The translations under genes and the position numbers were made by a program. Shown here in pieces: positions 35,775 through 45,946 of a DNA stretch of 64,000 bases (position 1 is the stretch's first letter; every line of letters begins with the position of its first letter). Origin of the DNA: Stereum hirsutum FP-91666 SS1 (Eukaryota; Basidiomycota; Agaricomycetes; Russulales; Stereaceae); the NCBI RefSeq assembly GCF_000264905.1, contig NW_006763145.1, positions 973,007 through 1,037,006 on the forward strand, read 5' to 3'. The notes beneath the pieces are model-generated. The model was given only the letters and a program-made list of their open reading frames with translations, did not search any database and had not been told where the DNA came from.

Positions 35775-36759
35775 ATGTCGAACGTCGATTGGGACTCGAA
35801 GCTCGTGATTGGGAACAAGTCGAAGGCGCCGAAGGTGACGAAGACGACGTCGGATTTGAACGGTGCGTTTCTCCCTCTGTTTATGCTGCTCGGCTTCTGG
35901 CTGCTAATCGCACACTGCTTTTGTCTATTTAGCGGTACGTTTTTGCTTCCTCCCAGCCATGTATCCAGGAGTGGGAAACAAGATAGGAAAAATCTGACAA
36001 AATATCTTGATGATCCGTTTGCTCGCTTCATGAATATGATGGGGATGGTTAACAGGCTCTTCGAGCGGGAGCCGTCGTCGCTACGGATAAGAAGGTCACC
36101 ACCGGATTGAACAAGGCTCATCAAGGTGCGTCTCTCTTCCTCTGCTCATTCCCATCACAGCACTGCGCCACCTGTATCACGGAAAGGCCATCTGCCTTAT
36201 GGAAACGTGTAACGGATGTTGATTCGTGAATTTTGATTTTGACAGGAACCGACCACCAGCGCATAGCGAAGCTCGACCGCGAGAATGAAGTCGCGCCTCC
36301 ACCCAAGATCGCTCCGTCTGTCGGCAAGGTACGCACCCTCCCTTCCTTTTCCCTCCTTTCCTCCCACCTCAACCAACTTCCCTCGTTCTTTCATGCCTCA
36401 TGCCTGTGTTTACGGTACAAGCGCCTGATTATGTATTGCATTCGCATCAGGCCATGTCCCAAGCCCGCCTCGACCTAAAGCTCTCGCAAAAAGACGTGGC
36501 GCAGAAGATCAACGAGAAGCCGTCCATTCTGCAGGACTACGAGTCCGGCAAGGCGATCCCGAACCCACAGATCTTGGGGAAATTGGAGAGGGTGTTGGGC
36601 GTCAAGCTTAGAGGTGCGTTGTTGCTTCTTCCTTTCGGCGTTTCATGCCATACGTATTATCTGTGTTTGTTCGTGAATCCGTTGCTTACGATTTTTATGT
36701 TGATGGGTGTAGGTACGGATATAGGAAAGAAACTGGACGGGCCGAAGAAGTCGTCATAA
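35775..36759 (+). CDS. MBF1: Multiprotein-bridging factor 1
   Basis: MBF1 is a conserved coactivator that bridges bZIP activators and TBP and also acts on stalled ribosomes to prevent frameshifting. The start is ATG at 35775 (MSNVDWDSKLVIGNKSKAP). The N-terminal MBF1 domain continues VTKTTSDLN, then RAGAVVATDKKVTTGLNKAHQ and GTDHQRIAKLDRENEVAPP; the helix-turn-helix follows as ARLDLKLSQKDVAQKINEKP and YESGKAIPNPQILGKLERVL, ending GTDIGKKLDGPKKSS at 36759. Exon 1 ends in phase 1 at 35862, yet the exon at 36056 starts in phase 0. Joining them in frame requires a 2-nt exon (CG, 35933-35934) that has an AG before it and GTACGT after it, restoring the expected Asn-Ala-Ala-Leu-Arg-Ala-Gly. Confidence 0.93.
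35933..35934 (+). other. MBF1: Predicted 2-nt micro-exon of MBF1
   Basis: The dinucleotide CG is preceded by CTATTTAG and followed by GTACGT. It sits between introns of 70 nt (35863-35932) and 121 nt (35935-36055), and supplies the two bases needed to complete an alanine codon begun at 35862. Confidence 0.65.
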
Positions 36760-37180
36760 GCCCGTCCTGGTCCTCTTCCTTGCGACTGCTTTTCCACATA
36801 CATAGGCCCGTCGTACGCCTTACTTCTTCTCCCGCCTTACTTTTTCGCTTTTGCTTGTTATCGTGTCGTGTGATGTGATGTCGGTGTGTGTTGTATGAAC
36901 AATCTTGCCTGTGCCCTGTACGGTGCTTTGCCTTGCGATGTTCCACGTTTCACTGTTCGATGTGGTCGAGACAGTATTCGTGGTTCGCCCTTAAGGTTGA
37001 CTATATCGTTGATATTCTGACAAGAACGGAAAAAATGAAGGAAAATAATAAATCACCGGCACGGTTACCGGTGCCATACCGGTTTTCCCGCAACCGTAGC
37101 CGACAGTCGTGCCAGATGGTCGCATGATGTTTGACTAATGAACGGACTTTCCCGTTTCTGCTTTCCTCTCTGCGCTCGCC
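36760..37180. other. Intergenic, 421 bp
   Basis: This is the 3' flank of MBF1 and the promoter of the Crinkler/RHS-type gene. It contains overlapping ACCGGT-type palindromic words near 37060-37085 but no gene. Confidence 0.45.
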
Positions 37181-39466
37181 ATGTCCAACCCGCTCACCCT
37201 CTGGGCTATCTCACACGAATCTGAGCAGGAACCTTGCTCGGTCGACGTCACGTCAGACAACAACGTATATCAGTTAAAGAACGTCATCCTTCCTATCAAA
37301 TTCCCTGTGCTGCAGGATGCCGGTATCGCAGATTTGAGACTTTGGATGGTGTGTCCGCATCAGACGCCTCGCAGTCGCGTTGCCACTTACTAAACCTTAC
37401 ACAGTTCAACGAGCCTCTCGATCTGGATCCAGAAGAGACGCTTTTCGATCGCATAACAGAGTGTCGTGCCGCAAACGGGATTACCCAGCTTCGTAATCAT
37501 CACGAACTCGCAAAGTACTGGCCAAACCAACCCGCGCCTGGACTCAACATCTTGGTCACTCTTCGTCAATCTTCTACTCCTCGAACCATAGGGACATTAT
37601 TGATAGAAATTTCCAGGTTCACAAAGGAAACGCTCCAATGAGTCGGCGGAGGACGTGCCCGAGGCTAAGCGCCTGAAATACGCAGAAGGTGCGCGTGTTC
37701 TCCGAATCAGACTGCGAACAGTCTCTGTCTCCAATTCGTCTCGTTTACGAGGTCTAACTCAAAGCCGCTGCTTTAGTGCCTTCGAGCACCACCCAGCCTT
37801 CGAACTCGGCGAATTTACAGAGTATCATTGGTAAGTCCCCGCTGGCCCACTTGGCTCATTCATCAATGAAAACATTGGGCGCTGTTCTTAGCTGCTGCAT
37901 CTATTTTCTACGACAAGGCGTGGGGTAAACAGTGGCCATATCATGAAGGCATAATACGTGGGGCCGACGTCGAACCCGCCGGTACTATCGCGTCTATTCC
38001 TGGTGACGAATTCAAATACGTTTGTTTCGAAGGGGTAGGTGGCATTGCGAAAACTCTCCAATCAAGCATGTCTCTCAGGGATAATCTCGTCGAACGTACC
38101 GAGTACCGCACGCTTTGTGGCATGTTGAAGGCAAAGGAGTCCGCGGGATTCGTTGTGACGGGACATCCCGGCATTGGTTCGTAGGGTCATTCTTACTTCT
38201 CCGATGTTTCCTAATTTTCGCTTCAGGAAAGACGACATTCCTCCTGTACCTTCTTCTGCACCGTCTTCAGAACCGATGCCCGACGGCGATTCAACTGGAT
38301 CCCAACTTCTACTTCATCTTCGATACCTTCGGCGCTAAGCTCAATCATATTGAAGAACGCGACCCACGACTCGAGCGATGTTGGGCTCTAGCTGATAGCA
38401 ATGCCCTCGTCGAGCAGCCATGTCCATCATTCCAGATACTCGCCAAGTGTGTCGTGCAGACCTCATCACCAAATTCCAAACGATGGAAGAGTTGGATAAC
38501 ACAGAAGCAGGGCATGTGCATCGTTTCGGAACTTCCAACAGTGCTTGAGATAGGCGCGATATTGTAAGTCGAATCTACACCGTGCGCTGGAATCCATTCT
38601 CACGGAACCCCTCTGCAGGAAGGAGTCTGGGCTTGATACTTCTGAAACGCTAGCCCGTGTAGAGAAGTGGGGGCCCTCGACCCGGATAATCATGCAACTT
38701 GCGGAACAGAGCATCAGTGAGGAAGACCTCGAACTACAAGCAATAGCGTCCGCATCACAGATCTGCGCCAACCCCGCATACATAACCACGCTATCAGGCC
38801 TTCCCGCATCGACGAGCGAAGGCTCCACCATCGTCTTCGTCAGCCCCCGCCGTTCTGATCCTGCGATCTCGTCGAGGGCGCTCTGCAAGTATTTCATTCC
38901 GACGAAATACCTAGCTGGCATATTCGAGGAGCGTCGCGCCAAATTGTCGAATGACACATCCCTCGAGCTCTTCGAGGCTCTCAGCTTGCACTCTCTGATG
39001 AGTCCCGAGCGGCTGGCATCACGAAATGCGCATGCATCGCCGCCTCTGTGGCGGAGACAAAGCTCTCAATCTCTCTCGAGGCAATTTTAAGATGAATATG
39101 CCAACATCGACCCGTCTCCTTCCCGGCACGGCGGCCGCTCTCAAGAGTACAGATGTCTCTGATGGCTTCTACTGGATACCATCGGTGATTAACTTTCCCG
39201 GGATCGACGGTGTCCTTGGTGCATCCAAGGGCAACATCTACGCCGTGCAGGCGATAATAGCAGACAGGCACAGTAGTCCCGACCAGGGACTTCAAAAGAT
39301 CTGGGACAACCTCCAGCCAGCCGCTCGAAAGCGCCGTCTGTGGCACTTTGTTGTTGTTGGAAAAGAGCAAACTGCTGTTGACAATATAGTGAACGGCTTC
39401 TCGGGGCGGTCAGGTGGTCTTGTCATTGGCAGTGTCAAGGTGCAGGTGTGGGGTTGTGTCATTTGA
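37181..39466 (+). CDS. Crinkler/RHS-type P-loop NTPase protein, frame disturbed near the 3' end
   Basis: The N-terminus (MSNPLTLWAISHE, then SVDVTSDNNVYQLKNVI and LRLWMFNEPLDLD) matches the ubiquitin-like header of Crinkler proteins. After a polar linker with SNESAEDVPEAKRLK and the KYVCFEGVGG segment, a P-loop is split by an intron (VVTGHPGI|GKTTFLLYLLLHRL). The RHS-type core follows: WALADSNALVEQPCP, CVVQTSSPNSKRWKSW, KWGPSTRIIMQL and IPTKYLAGIFEER. The C-terminal domain shows TSTRLLPGTAAALK and FYWIPSVINFPGIDGVLG, then IYAVQAIIADRHSS, in the place where relatives carry a restriction-endonuclease-like fold. Between about 38985 and 39060 the homologous frame moves; a weak 61-nt splice could bridge it, otherwise the gene is frameshifted. 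Members are described as effectors or conflict proteins; a role here is not known. Confidence 0.75.
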
Positions 39467-40047
39467 AGGTAGCCAAATCCCCTCGAACGGCAACCGCTAT
39501 TGCATCATTCTCTTTGCTTTCGTTTTCAGTAGTACCTGTGTAACGGCTATGGCATAGCTCAATCATATGTATTAATTCTCCCGTTATGTCCGTGTGGGTG
39601 TGGCCTGGCGACGATGCCAACATGAAATATAGTACAAGCAAAAAGCAAGAGACGATCGTCCGAAACGCGCCCCACAACGTTTATGGGCAGACGCCACCAG
39701 CCTGTAAGCTACACAACAAAAAATGACATCAATATGCGCAGCGAGAGGCGTACGCTTGGCATCAAGCTGCAGGTCGACGAGGAGGGTACGGTCTGTGCGG
39801 GAGGGGTGCTGCGGAGTGGACGCTGGGGGGTATAAGACCTCAGCTGCAGAAACGGAAAACAAAGATGTTTCTGTTTCACGGCTGAGCACCGAGGTCTGTG
39901 GTTGGGCGTTGTTTTTGGAGTACACTTACCTTTTGATTTTGAAATACATATACATATTCGATACCTGTGTAGTTGGGCGGCGAAGGTGAGTGTCACAGTA
40001 TAATGCTCAGGAGGTGTTCAGGCTCACAATTGCTATCCCTTATTCCT
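39467..40047. other. Convergent intergenic region, 581 bp
   Basis: The 3' ends of the Crinkler/RHS gene and of MET8 face each other. A minus-strand open frame at 39584-39925 lacks support and is not called. Confidence 0.45.
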
Positions 40048-40803
40048 TCAGGATGCCTTCGAATTCGCCGGCTCTCTAATCCCCAATTCCTCAGGAGTCA
40101 ACACCATGCCCCTCTCCCACCCCTCCTCCAACAGCCTCTCCATCCCCCCCTCATCCAACCCCGCCAACTCCTCCATCTCCCACGTCTCACAAACCTCAAT
40201 CATCCACCTCATCCTCCGCTTGCCCAGCTCGCCGCCCACCCCCGGCGCCCGCTCCCTCAACCTTTCCCTCAACCTTCCCACCTTAAGAATCGCATCCCCC
40301 GCGCCGTCCGGGATACTCGCCTCGATCTTCCTCCGTATGATATTCGCGAGTTTGGGACCTTGGCCGTTGGTGGAGATCATGACCTGCAAGGGTCCCTGTC
40401 GGATCTGCGACCCGAAATAAAAATCGCAGAAGGGCGGATCGTCTGCTACGTTCACGGGGATCTTCCGCGCTCGACATTGTTCGCCTATACTCCTCGACAC
40501 CTCGACATCATCAATAGCAGTAAGCACCATATCTGCGTCATCTAGATCGGAGGGCTCGAATGTCCTGTCGTGGTATGTGATTCGTTCGTCGGAGGAGGAG
40601 GAGGAGGAAGATGAAGATGATGAAGAGAGGTATTGAAGGGTGAGGGGGTGCAGGCCGGACGAGGGCGAGACGAGGGTGATGTGTGCGCCAGCACCGAGGA
40701 CGTGCCCGATGCGCCCGGAAGCGACGTCGCCGCCACCGACGATGAGCACATTTTTGTTCTTCAGCTGCCAGGCGATGAGCAGGGACCCTTCGGATTCGGA
40801 CAT
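40048..40803 (-). CDS. MET8: Siroheme biosynthesis protein MET8
   Basis: MET8 is the bifunctional precorrin-2 dehydrogenase and sirohydrochlorin ferrochelatase that makes siroheme for sulfite reductase. It is a single exon of 251 codons from ATG 40803 to TGA 40048, close to the yeast enzyme's 274. The NAD-binding motif reads VLIVGGGDVASGRIGHVLGAG; the catalytic region reads VNVADDPPFCDFYFGS, followed by GPLQVMISTNGQGPKLANII, both diagnostic for MET8/CysG dehydrogenase domains. A run of about twelve serines, encoded by AGT/TCC-type triplets at about 40590-40630, sits between the NAD motif and the active-site loop, where yeast has a short loop. It converges with the Crinkler/RHS gene. Confidence 0.93.
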   Translation of the reverse strand: MSESEGSLLIAWQLKNKNVLIVGGGDVASGRIGHVLGAGAHITLVSPSSGLHPLTLQYLSSSSSSSSSSSSDERITYHDRTFEPSDLDDADMVLTAIDDVEVSRSIGEQCRARKIPVNVADDPPFCDFYFGSQIRQGPLQVMISTNGQGPKLANIIRRKIEASIPDGAGDAILKVGRLRERLRERAPGVGGELGKRRMRWMIEVCETWEMEELAGLDEGGMERLLEEGWERGMVLTPEELGIREPANSKAS

Positions 40804-41924
40804 GGTGGTTGTGGCCAGGGTGTTCGAAGATGTGGCGTGCGACAGGTCTCAGCTGAGCTTCGGAACCGAAGGAGCCCCTAACCCTGAAATAGGGCTAGGG
40901 CCCCATGGCCAAGGCGACGGACCCGGGAGGGTGGTGTGCGCAGTTGGGTTCTGGTGACAAACGCGAGGTGGTTGTGTTGCTTGTGTTTATTTATGGCCCT
41001 TCCATGGTGCAACTGCTTATTCTTCTTGGTGCATGCAGACAAAGGCTGAAAGATATGTATGTCTGCGGGTCTAGAAATAGCGCCTGGGCTGAAGTAGCCA
41101 TGGATACGGCGATGGGACGCACGGCGACGGGAAGGTCGAGCTGGCAAGGCGAGCCGTACTTTACCATTCCGCCGGGCTCGCGCTGCCCCTGCGTTGCGTG
41201 GGATCACGTCCCTGGTGTGGCTCGATATAAGACAAGACTTGTTGCACGGTGCAGACAAGCATCAACGACGCGCGCTCGGCGAGCGACTTTGCGTTAGACG
41301 ACGGATCTTTTCGTTCGGCCTGGTGAGCATCATTTCTTGTGTTATTATTAATGTAATATAATACAGCATTTCGTGACGTTGCAACGTCGCGTTGCCGTCG
41401 CCTGCGATCAATTCCTGATTGGGACAGCCTCCAGCGCTTCTAAACGGCAGCCCTCTGCGCTTTCACGCCTTCCTCTCGACCGCCTCTTTCGTCCTCTCTT
41501 TTCTTCTTCATCCACCCAGGTGGTCCTTTCTTCTTCGTGCTTGCTCACCGGCTCGTTCATTTTTTGTTCTGTTCATTTTCTACAGTGCGAGCCACGTAGA
41601 CGTTGACCGTCCTTTCTCCTTCACACTCTCTATTCCACCCCGTCTTTTCAATCCACTTTCCGATCATCCACTTCGACCCTCTCTGGAAGAGTAATACCCG
41701 CACCACGTACGCCCACACGCACGCTCAATCGAGAGTCGTTCAGTCCCAGTCGAGCTCTTCACGCTAGGTGCGTATATTTCCCCGCATCACGACGCAGAAC
41801 GCCCATCTCTGACCGGAAGCTTTTTGTTCTGTTCTATTCAATTCTAGCCTCACTCCGACTCAATACCCGACTCGAGACCCAACACTAACTCCAAGCACGA
41901 AAAGAGAACAACCAAGCAGAAACG
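40804..41924. promoter_or_regulatory. Divergent promoter region, MET8 / tetraspanin
   Basis: This 1.1-kb region lies between two divergent starts. An imperfect hairpin of telomere-like words (CCCTAACCCT, 5-nt loop, AGGGCTAGGG) lies at 40876-40900, 73 bp upstream of MET8. A long pyrimidine-rich stretch from about 41450 to 41700 probably belongs to the tetraspanin promoter and 5' untranslated region. Confidence 0.5.
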
Positions 41925-43524
41925 ATGCTCGGCTCAAAGTACCTCGCAGGCACCTACGCCTTCTTCTCGCTCTGTCTCCTCGCCTCGGGCGTCATCGCCG
42001 TCGTCTTCTCACAGGTCTTCCATAAGACGGATGTATTGCTCAATATGGTCTTCAGCTCGTCTGCGCTTACCGGTGCGTCTCGTTTTGAACGTTCGCTGGT
42101 ATGTATGGAGCTGTGAACGGTTGCTAAGTCGACTTCTCCATATCGTAACCAACTCGTCACTTCCTCGTGTTTCCTCGCTCCTTCATCCATTCGTATCTGG
42201 ACTGTTCGGATATGAATACGCGCACGCTCGGTGTAACTCTACCTCTCCGACGCTCGCAATCCACGCACCCCAGGCGGCCTCGTTCTCGGCGTCGGCCTCC
42301 TCATCACCTGGCTCCTCTCCGTCTTCGCCATCGTCCAGCGCAACCACGTCACCATCGGCCTCGTCTGCCTCAACTGGGTCCTCATCATCGACGCCTGCAT
42401 CGTCTTCGTCGTCGGCACCGCTATCTGGTTCTGGTCGCTCAGGCAGAGGAACGAGTTTCATACGGTTTATGAGCAGTTGCCGGCCGCTTCGAGGATATAT
42501 ATTCAGGATAAGGTGCGTACTTGCAATTGCCTTGTTCCGAGTTCGGCGTGTGGAAATGGAGAAGTGTGCTGACAAGTGGTTTCATGGTTTCATGGCAATG
42601 TCGGGTCGGATGGGTTTGGTGGTGCTATTTTTGATCGCACGAAACGGAAACTCAAACGGGAATAAACACAAACAGTTCTCCTGCTGCGGCTACTTCGCGG
42701 CGAACGACACGCTCGAGGTCGGCGGGACGTTCTGCACCTCGCAGGATTTCGCGAACTCGCTCCCGACGAACAACACGGCGAATTTCTGTGTGACGCCTGT
42801 TACGACGTTCACGGACTATGCGCTTGAGAATACGTTTACGTGCGTATTTTTTTATTTATTACATTTTTTGTTCTCCTATTCCTTTGCACCTTCTCCCTCT
42901 TTAATTCTCCCTCAAACGACTTTGTATTTTCCACCCCACTTGACCTTTGTCTTATTTGTGTTTTATTTGCGTTTTTATTATCCCCTCTACGCCTTCCGTT
43001 CAATCCGTATTCTTTATTTCTGTTTCTCGTCATCGTGATCGCATGGAAACTAACCCGACCCAACTCTCTCATTTCCTGCCTTCTTCGACTGCGACCCTCG
43101 GTCGTCTCTCTATAATTAGCTCCGTGAGTACCTCTCTCCTGATCCGAATCTTCGCTTGATATGATGTGGATGTGACGTGTGTGATGGGCTGGGAGGCGTT
43201 GAGATGCGGCCTGCACGGGCGTCGACAAAGTTTCTTGGATTGATTCCTGATTGCTGGTTACTGATCGATTGATGATTTCTTTTCTTTCCTTTTTATGTTC
43301 TATTCCTGGCATTGCAAACAGATCTACGGCTTCATGGCGGTCGTCATCCTCCTCTTCATGGCCTCGCTTTGTGTCATCAAGGAGGTACGTCTCCGATCCA
43401 GCACGCTCAAGGGACTGACTGACACTGACGTTTGATTGTATCGTTGTGTTGTGTGGTGCAGAGGAACGAGATCGAGCGGTTCAAGAAGATCGACGCGAAG
43501 CGTGGGGGCAGGGGCTTCGTTTAA
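41925..43524 (+). CDS. Tetraspanin
   Basis: A four-helix membrane protein of the fungal tetraspanin group (Tsp2-like in basidiomycetes; Pls1 relatives act in penetration structures). The start is ATG at 41925 and helix 1 reads YAFFSLCLLASGVIAVVFSQ; exon 2 gives helices 2 and 3 (LVLGVGLLITWLLSVFAIVQ and LNWVLIIDACIVFVVGTAIW). The large extracellular loop contains the diagnostic CCG (QFSCCGYF) and further cysteines at GGTFC, ANFC and ENTFTC. Exon 4 gives helix 4 (IYGFMAVVILLFMASLCVI) and a basic tail, ENTFTC|IYG being joined in phase 0 by GTATTT...AAACAG. That intron, 42844-43320, is 477 nt, far longer than the others. TAA is at 43522-43524. Confidence 0.85.
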
Positions 43525-44407
43525 GCGAGGATACACAGTTTTGTATTCTGTCGTTACTGCTTAGTCCGATCGTCCTCGGTGCATTTATGGAAGTTAGAGC
43601 CCTTAGAACGCAATTCTTGTCCCCTCGTCCTCCTGTCGTCCTCGTCCGTCAGTTATTTAAGCGTTCTCAAGTCCATTAATTCATCCCTTCGTAGTGCGTA
43701 TGTACAGCCTAACCCCTGTCTGTATCTGTGTCCATGCCGTCCTTTCGTTCTTGTGCATTCGAAGTACCTACTCACTCATTTACCTGCCTGCTGTGGTAGA
43801 GTACTTGCTTGGGACTCTGCTTTTTGTTCTTTCATTCTTCTTTCGATACACCGTCTTTGTCTTCGGTTTGGGCCTGTTTGTTCGTTTGTTCGTTTGTGTC
43901 TTTACCATCGTCGCCGCTCCACTCCATTTGCTCCGTTTTCGTCTTTGTCTGGTCTTGGTCTTGGTCTTTGGATTTTACTTTCTTGTTTCGTCGCTGAGAG
44001 TGGAATTGTGAGTGTGGGTGTGTCGATTACAGTAAATAACTGGTTGGGTGTTGAGTGTTGGGTATTTACTCCTTCTGTCCGTTCTTTGCTTTGCATTTGA
44101 ATTGTGGAATCGGAATTGGAATTGGAATCGTGTATGATGGGTTACAGTTGGAGGGGGTATTTTTGAAGATAGAGAGTGCTATTGATTCAAGATTGGGCGT
44201 CGCTTTTGTGGAACGTAGCCGAAATTTAAAGGGAAGAGAGGATGGGAGACCTGCGGGGGCCACCTCCGCGACTTTCGAGGTGGCGTAAACAATCAGCAAC
44301 AGGAACTCCGGCCCGTCCCGGCCCCGGTCTTTGTGGCACTCGCAAAAACGTCTACCGTTCTTTCTCCGCCACACCTCCAGAGCCCAAACGTTCACCATCC
44401 AACCACC
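43525..44407. other. Intergenic, 883 bp
   Basis: This T-rich 3' flank of the tetraspanin gene is followed by the BMT2 promoter. Several T-rich open frames encode only low-complexity hydrophobic sequence and are not called. A short GGAATT-type repeat lies at about 44107-44130. Confidence 0.5.
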
Positions 44408-45730
44408 ATGCCCAAAGCCCGCAAACACAAAATCCCAGTCACGTCCACCATTCCCAGTACATCCTCCTCCGCCGCCATTATCACCACCACTACCTCGAGG
44501 ACATCCACAGCCACAACCATAACCGCAACTACGAGCGCAACCTCCTTATTCCTCAACCACGACATCGACTCGAATACCGGAAGTGCGAACCCCCAAGCGA
44601 GCCGTACCATCATCCGGCGCTTTCATGTCCTGCTTAAACGGAAGGCACAACTACAGGCTCTACAACAACGAAATCAAAAACAACGCCACCGTGACGGTGG
44701 GGGTACGGAGACGGCGAGGGAGATGAGGGAGGTAGAGAGGGAGATGGAGAGTATGGGCGGATTGGGCGTGTATCAGAGGATGTCGAGTATTGGGCAGGGG
44801 AAGGATAGAGGGGGTGGGAGCGAGAGGGTGTTGATTGGGTGGTTGAAGGGGATGGGGTGGAAGGGTGTTGGGGGCGTGAAGCATAGGTGCGTCCATGCCA
44901 CGATCTACGGCTCTCGATATCAATATAATAATTCGTTTGTACTCACCTCTCGGTGCATAGGCTGCTAGAAGTCGGGGCGCTCAAACCGGATAATTATGCG
45001 GCTTGCAGCTCTTGGCTGGACGTGACGCCCATCGACCTGCGCTCGCGACATCCGCTCATTCGAGAGCAGGATTTCCTGGAGATGGACGCTGAAGAGAACG
45101 AGGTAAAGTGGGATATCGTCAGTTTGAGTCTGGTGGTGAATTTCGTGCCGGAGAGGAAAGACCGGGGTGAGCACGCTATGTTGCTCGTGATCTCGTTCAG
45201 GCAGAACTAAGTTACTGAACGAACTCTGTTGTTACAGGGAAGATGCTCACGCTAGCACATACGATGCTTCGCCCTAAAGGGCTTCTCTTTCTCGCTGTAT
45301 GTTTTCCCCTGTCACCAGTCCGAATCGCTTCTCATTCACATCTTGTTTTCATCACTTCAACCACTTCTCTCCTTATTCTTCTTTATCTCCACGGGTCATC
45401 CTACTCTGAATACAGCTGCCCCTCCCCTGCGTCCTCAACTCGCGCTACACGACCCACGAATCTCTCAATACTCTCATGCAGCACATCGGCTTCCGACAGG
45501 TCCATGAGCGATGGAAACCGGGCGGGAAGATGGCGTACTGGCTCTATGAAAAAGTAGAAATAGAAGTCGAGCCAGCGGGAAGTCGGAATCGGGATGAGGA
45601 TGGACGCGGGAGGCCAAGATCACAACTTCAATTACCGAAAGGAGATCGAGACCTGGAGGTGGGGAAGTTCGCGAAGGCCGAGGTGTTGAGGACGGGGAGC
45701 GATAGGAATAATTTTGCGATTTTGTTGTGA
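44408..45730 (+). CDS. BMT2: 25S rRNA adenine-N1 methyltransferase
   Basis: BMT2 is the nucleolar SAM-dependent enzyme that makes m1A in 25S rRNA. Four exons start at ATG 44408 (MPKARKHKI). A Ser/Thr-rich stretch precedes the family region: TIIRRFHVLLKRKAQL, GGLGVYQRMSSIGQGKDRGG and then LLEVGALKPDNYAACSSWLD, IDLRSRHPLIREQDFLEM, WDIVSLSLVVNFVPERKDRG and KMLTLAHTMLRPKGLLFLA, which are the conserved BMT2 blocks around the SAM pocket. The final exon continues with LNSRYTTHESLNTLMQHIGF and ends NNFAILL at TGA 45730. The threonine-rich N-terminal insert appears lineage-specific. It converges with F-box gene A (216 bp). Confidence 0.92.
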
Positions 45731-45946
45731 GGATCTTTTGGGCGTTGTTCTACGACATGGACGTGTGGAAGCCTGCTGTTGTATTTTATAGGTCTGCTCT
45801 GAGATACTGTATATGTAGGTCGACGCGCACTCATGTGGTCATTACTTGTGAAAGACCTCTACTGGGGTCGACGAGGGTCCTGGGTGCCATTCGATCAACC
45901 ACAATGCGGGAATATCACAAAGCCTCGAATAAGTACATCACATATA

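Noticed and set aside
39584..39996. Minus-strand open frames downstream of MET8
   Set aside because: No domain, start context or splice evidence; they lie in a 3'-to-3' intergenic gap.
40905..41297. 130-codon plus-strand open frame between MET8 and tetraspanin
   Set aside because: Composition is arbitrary, and it lies within a probable shared promoter region.
42183..42575. Acidic minus-strand open frame opposite the tetraspanin
   Set aside because: It is a shadow of tetraspanin helices 2 and 3 in the other strand.
43579..44100. T-rich open frames after the tetraspanin gene
   Set aside because: They encode only Phe/Leu/Val-rich low-complexity sequence, typical of 3' flanks.
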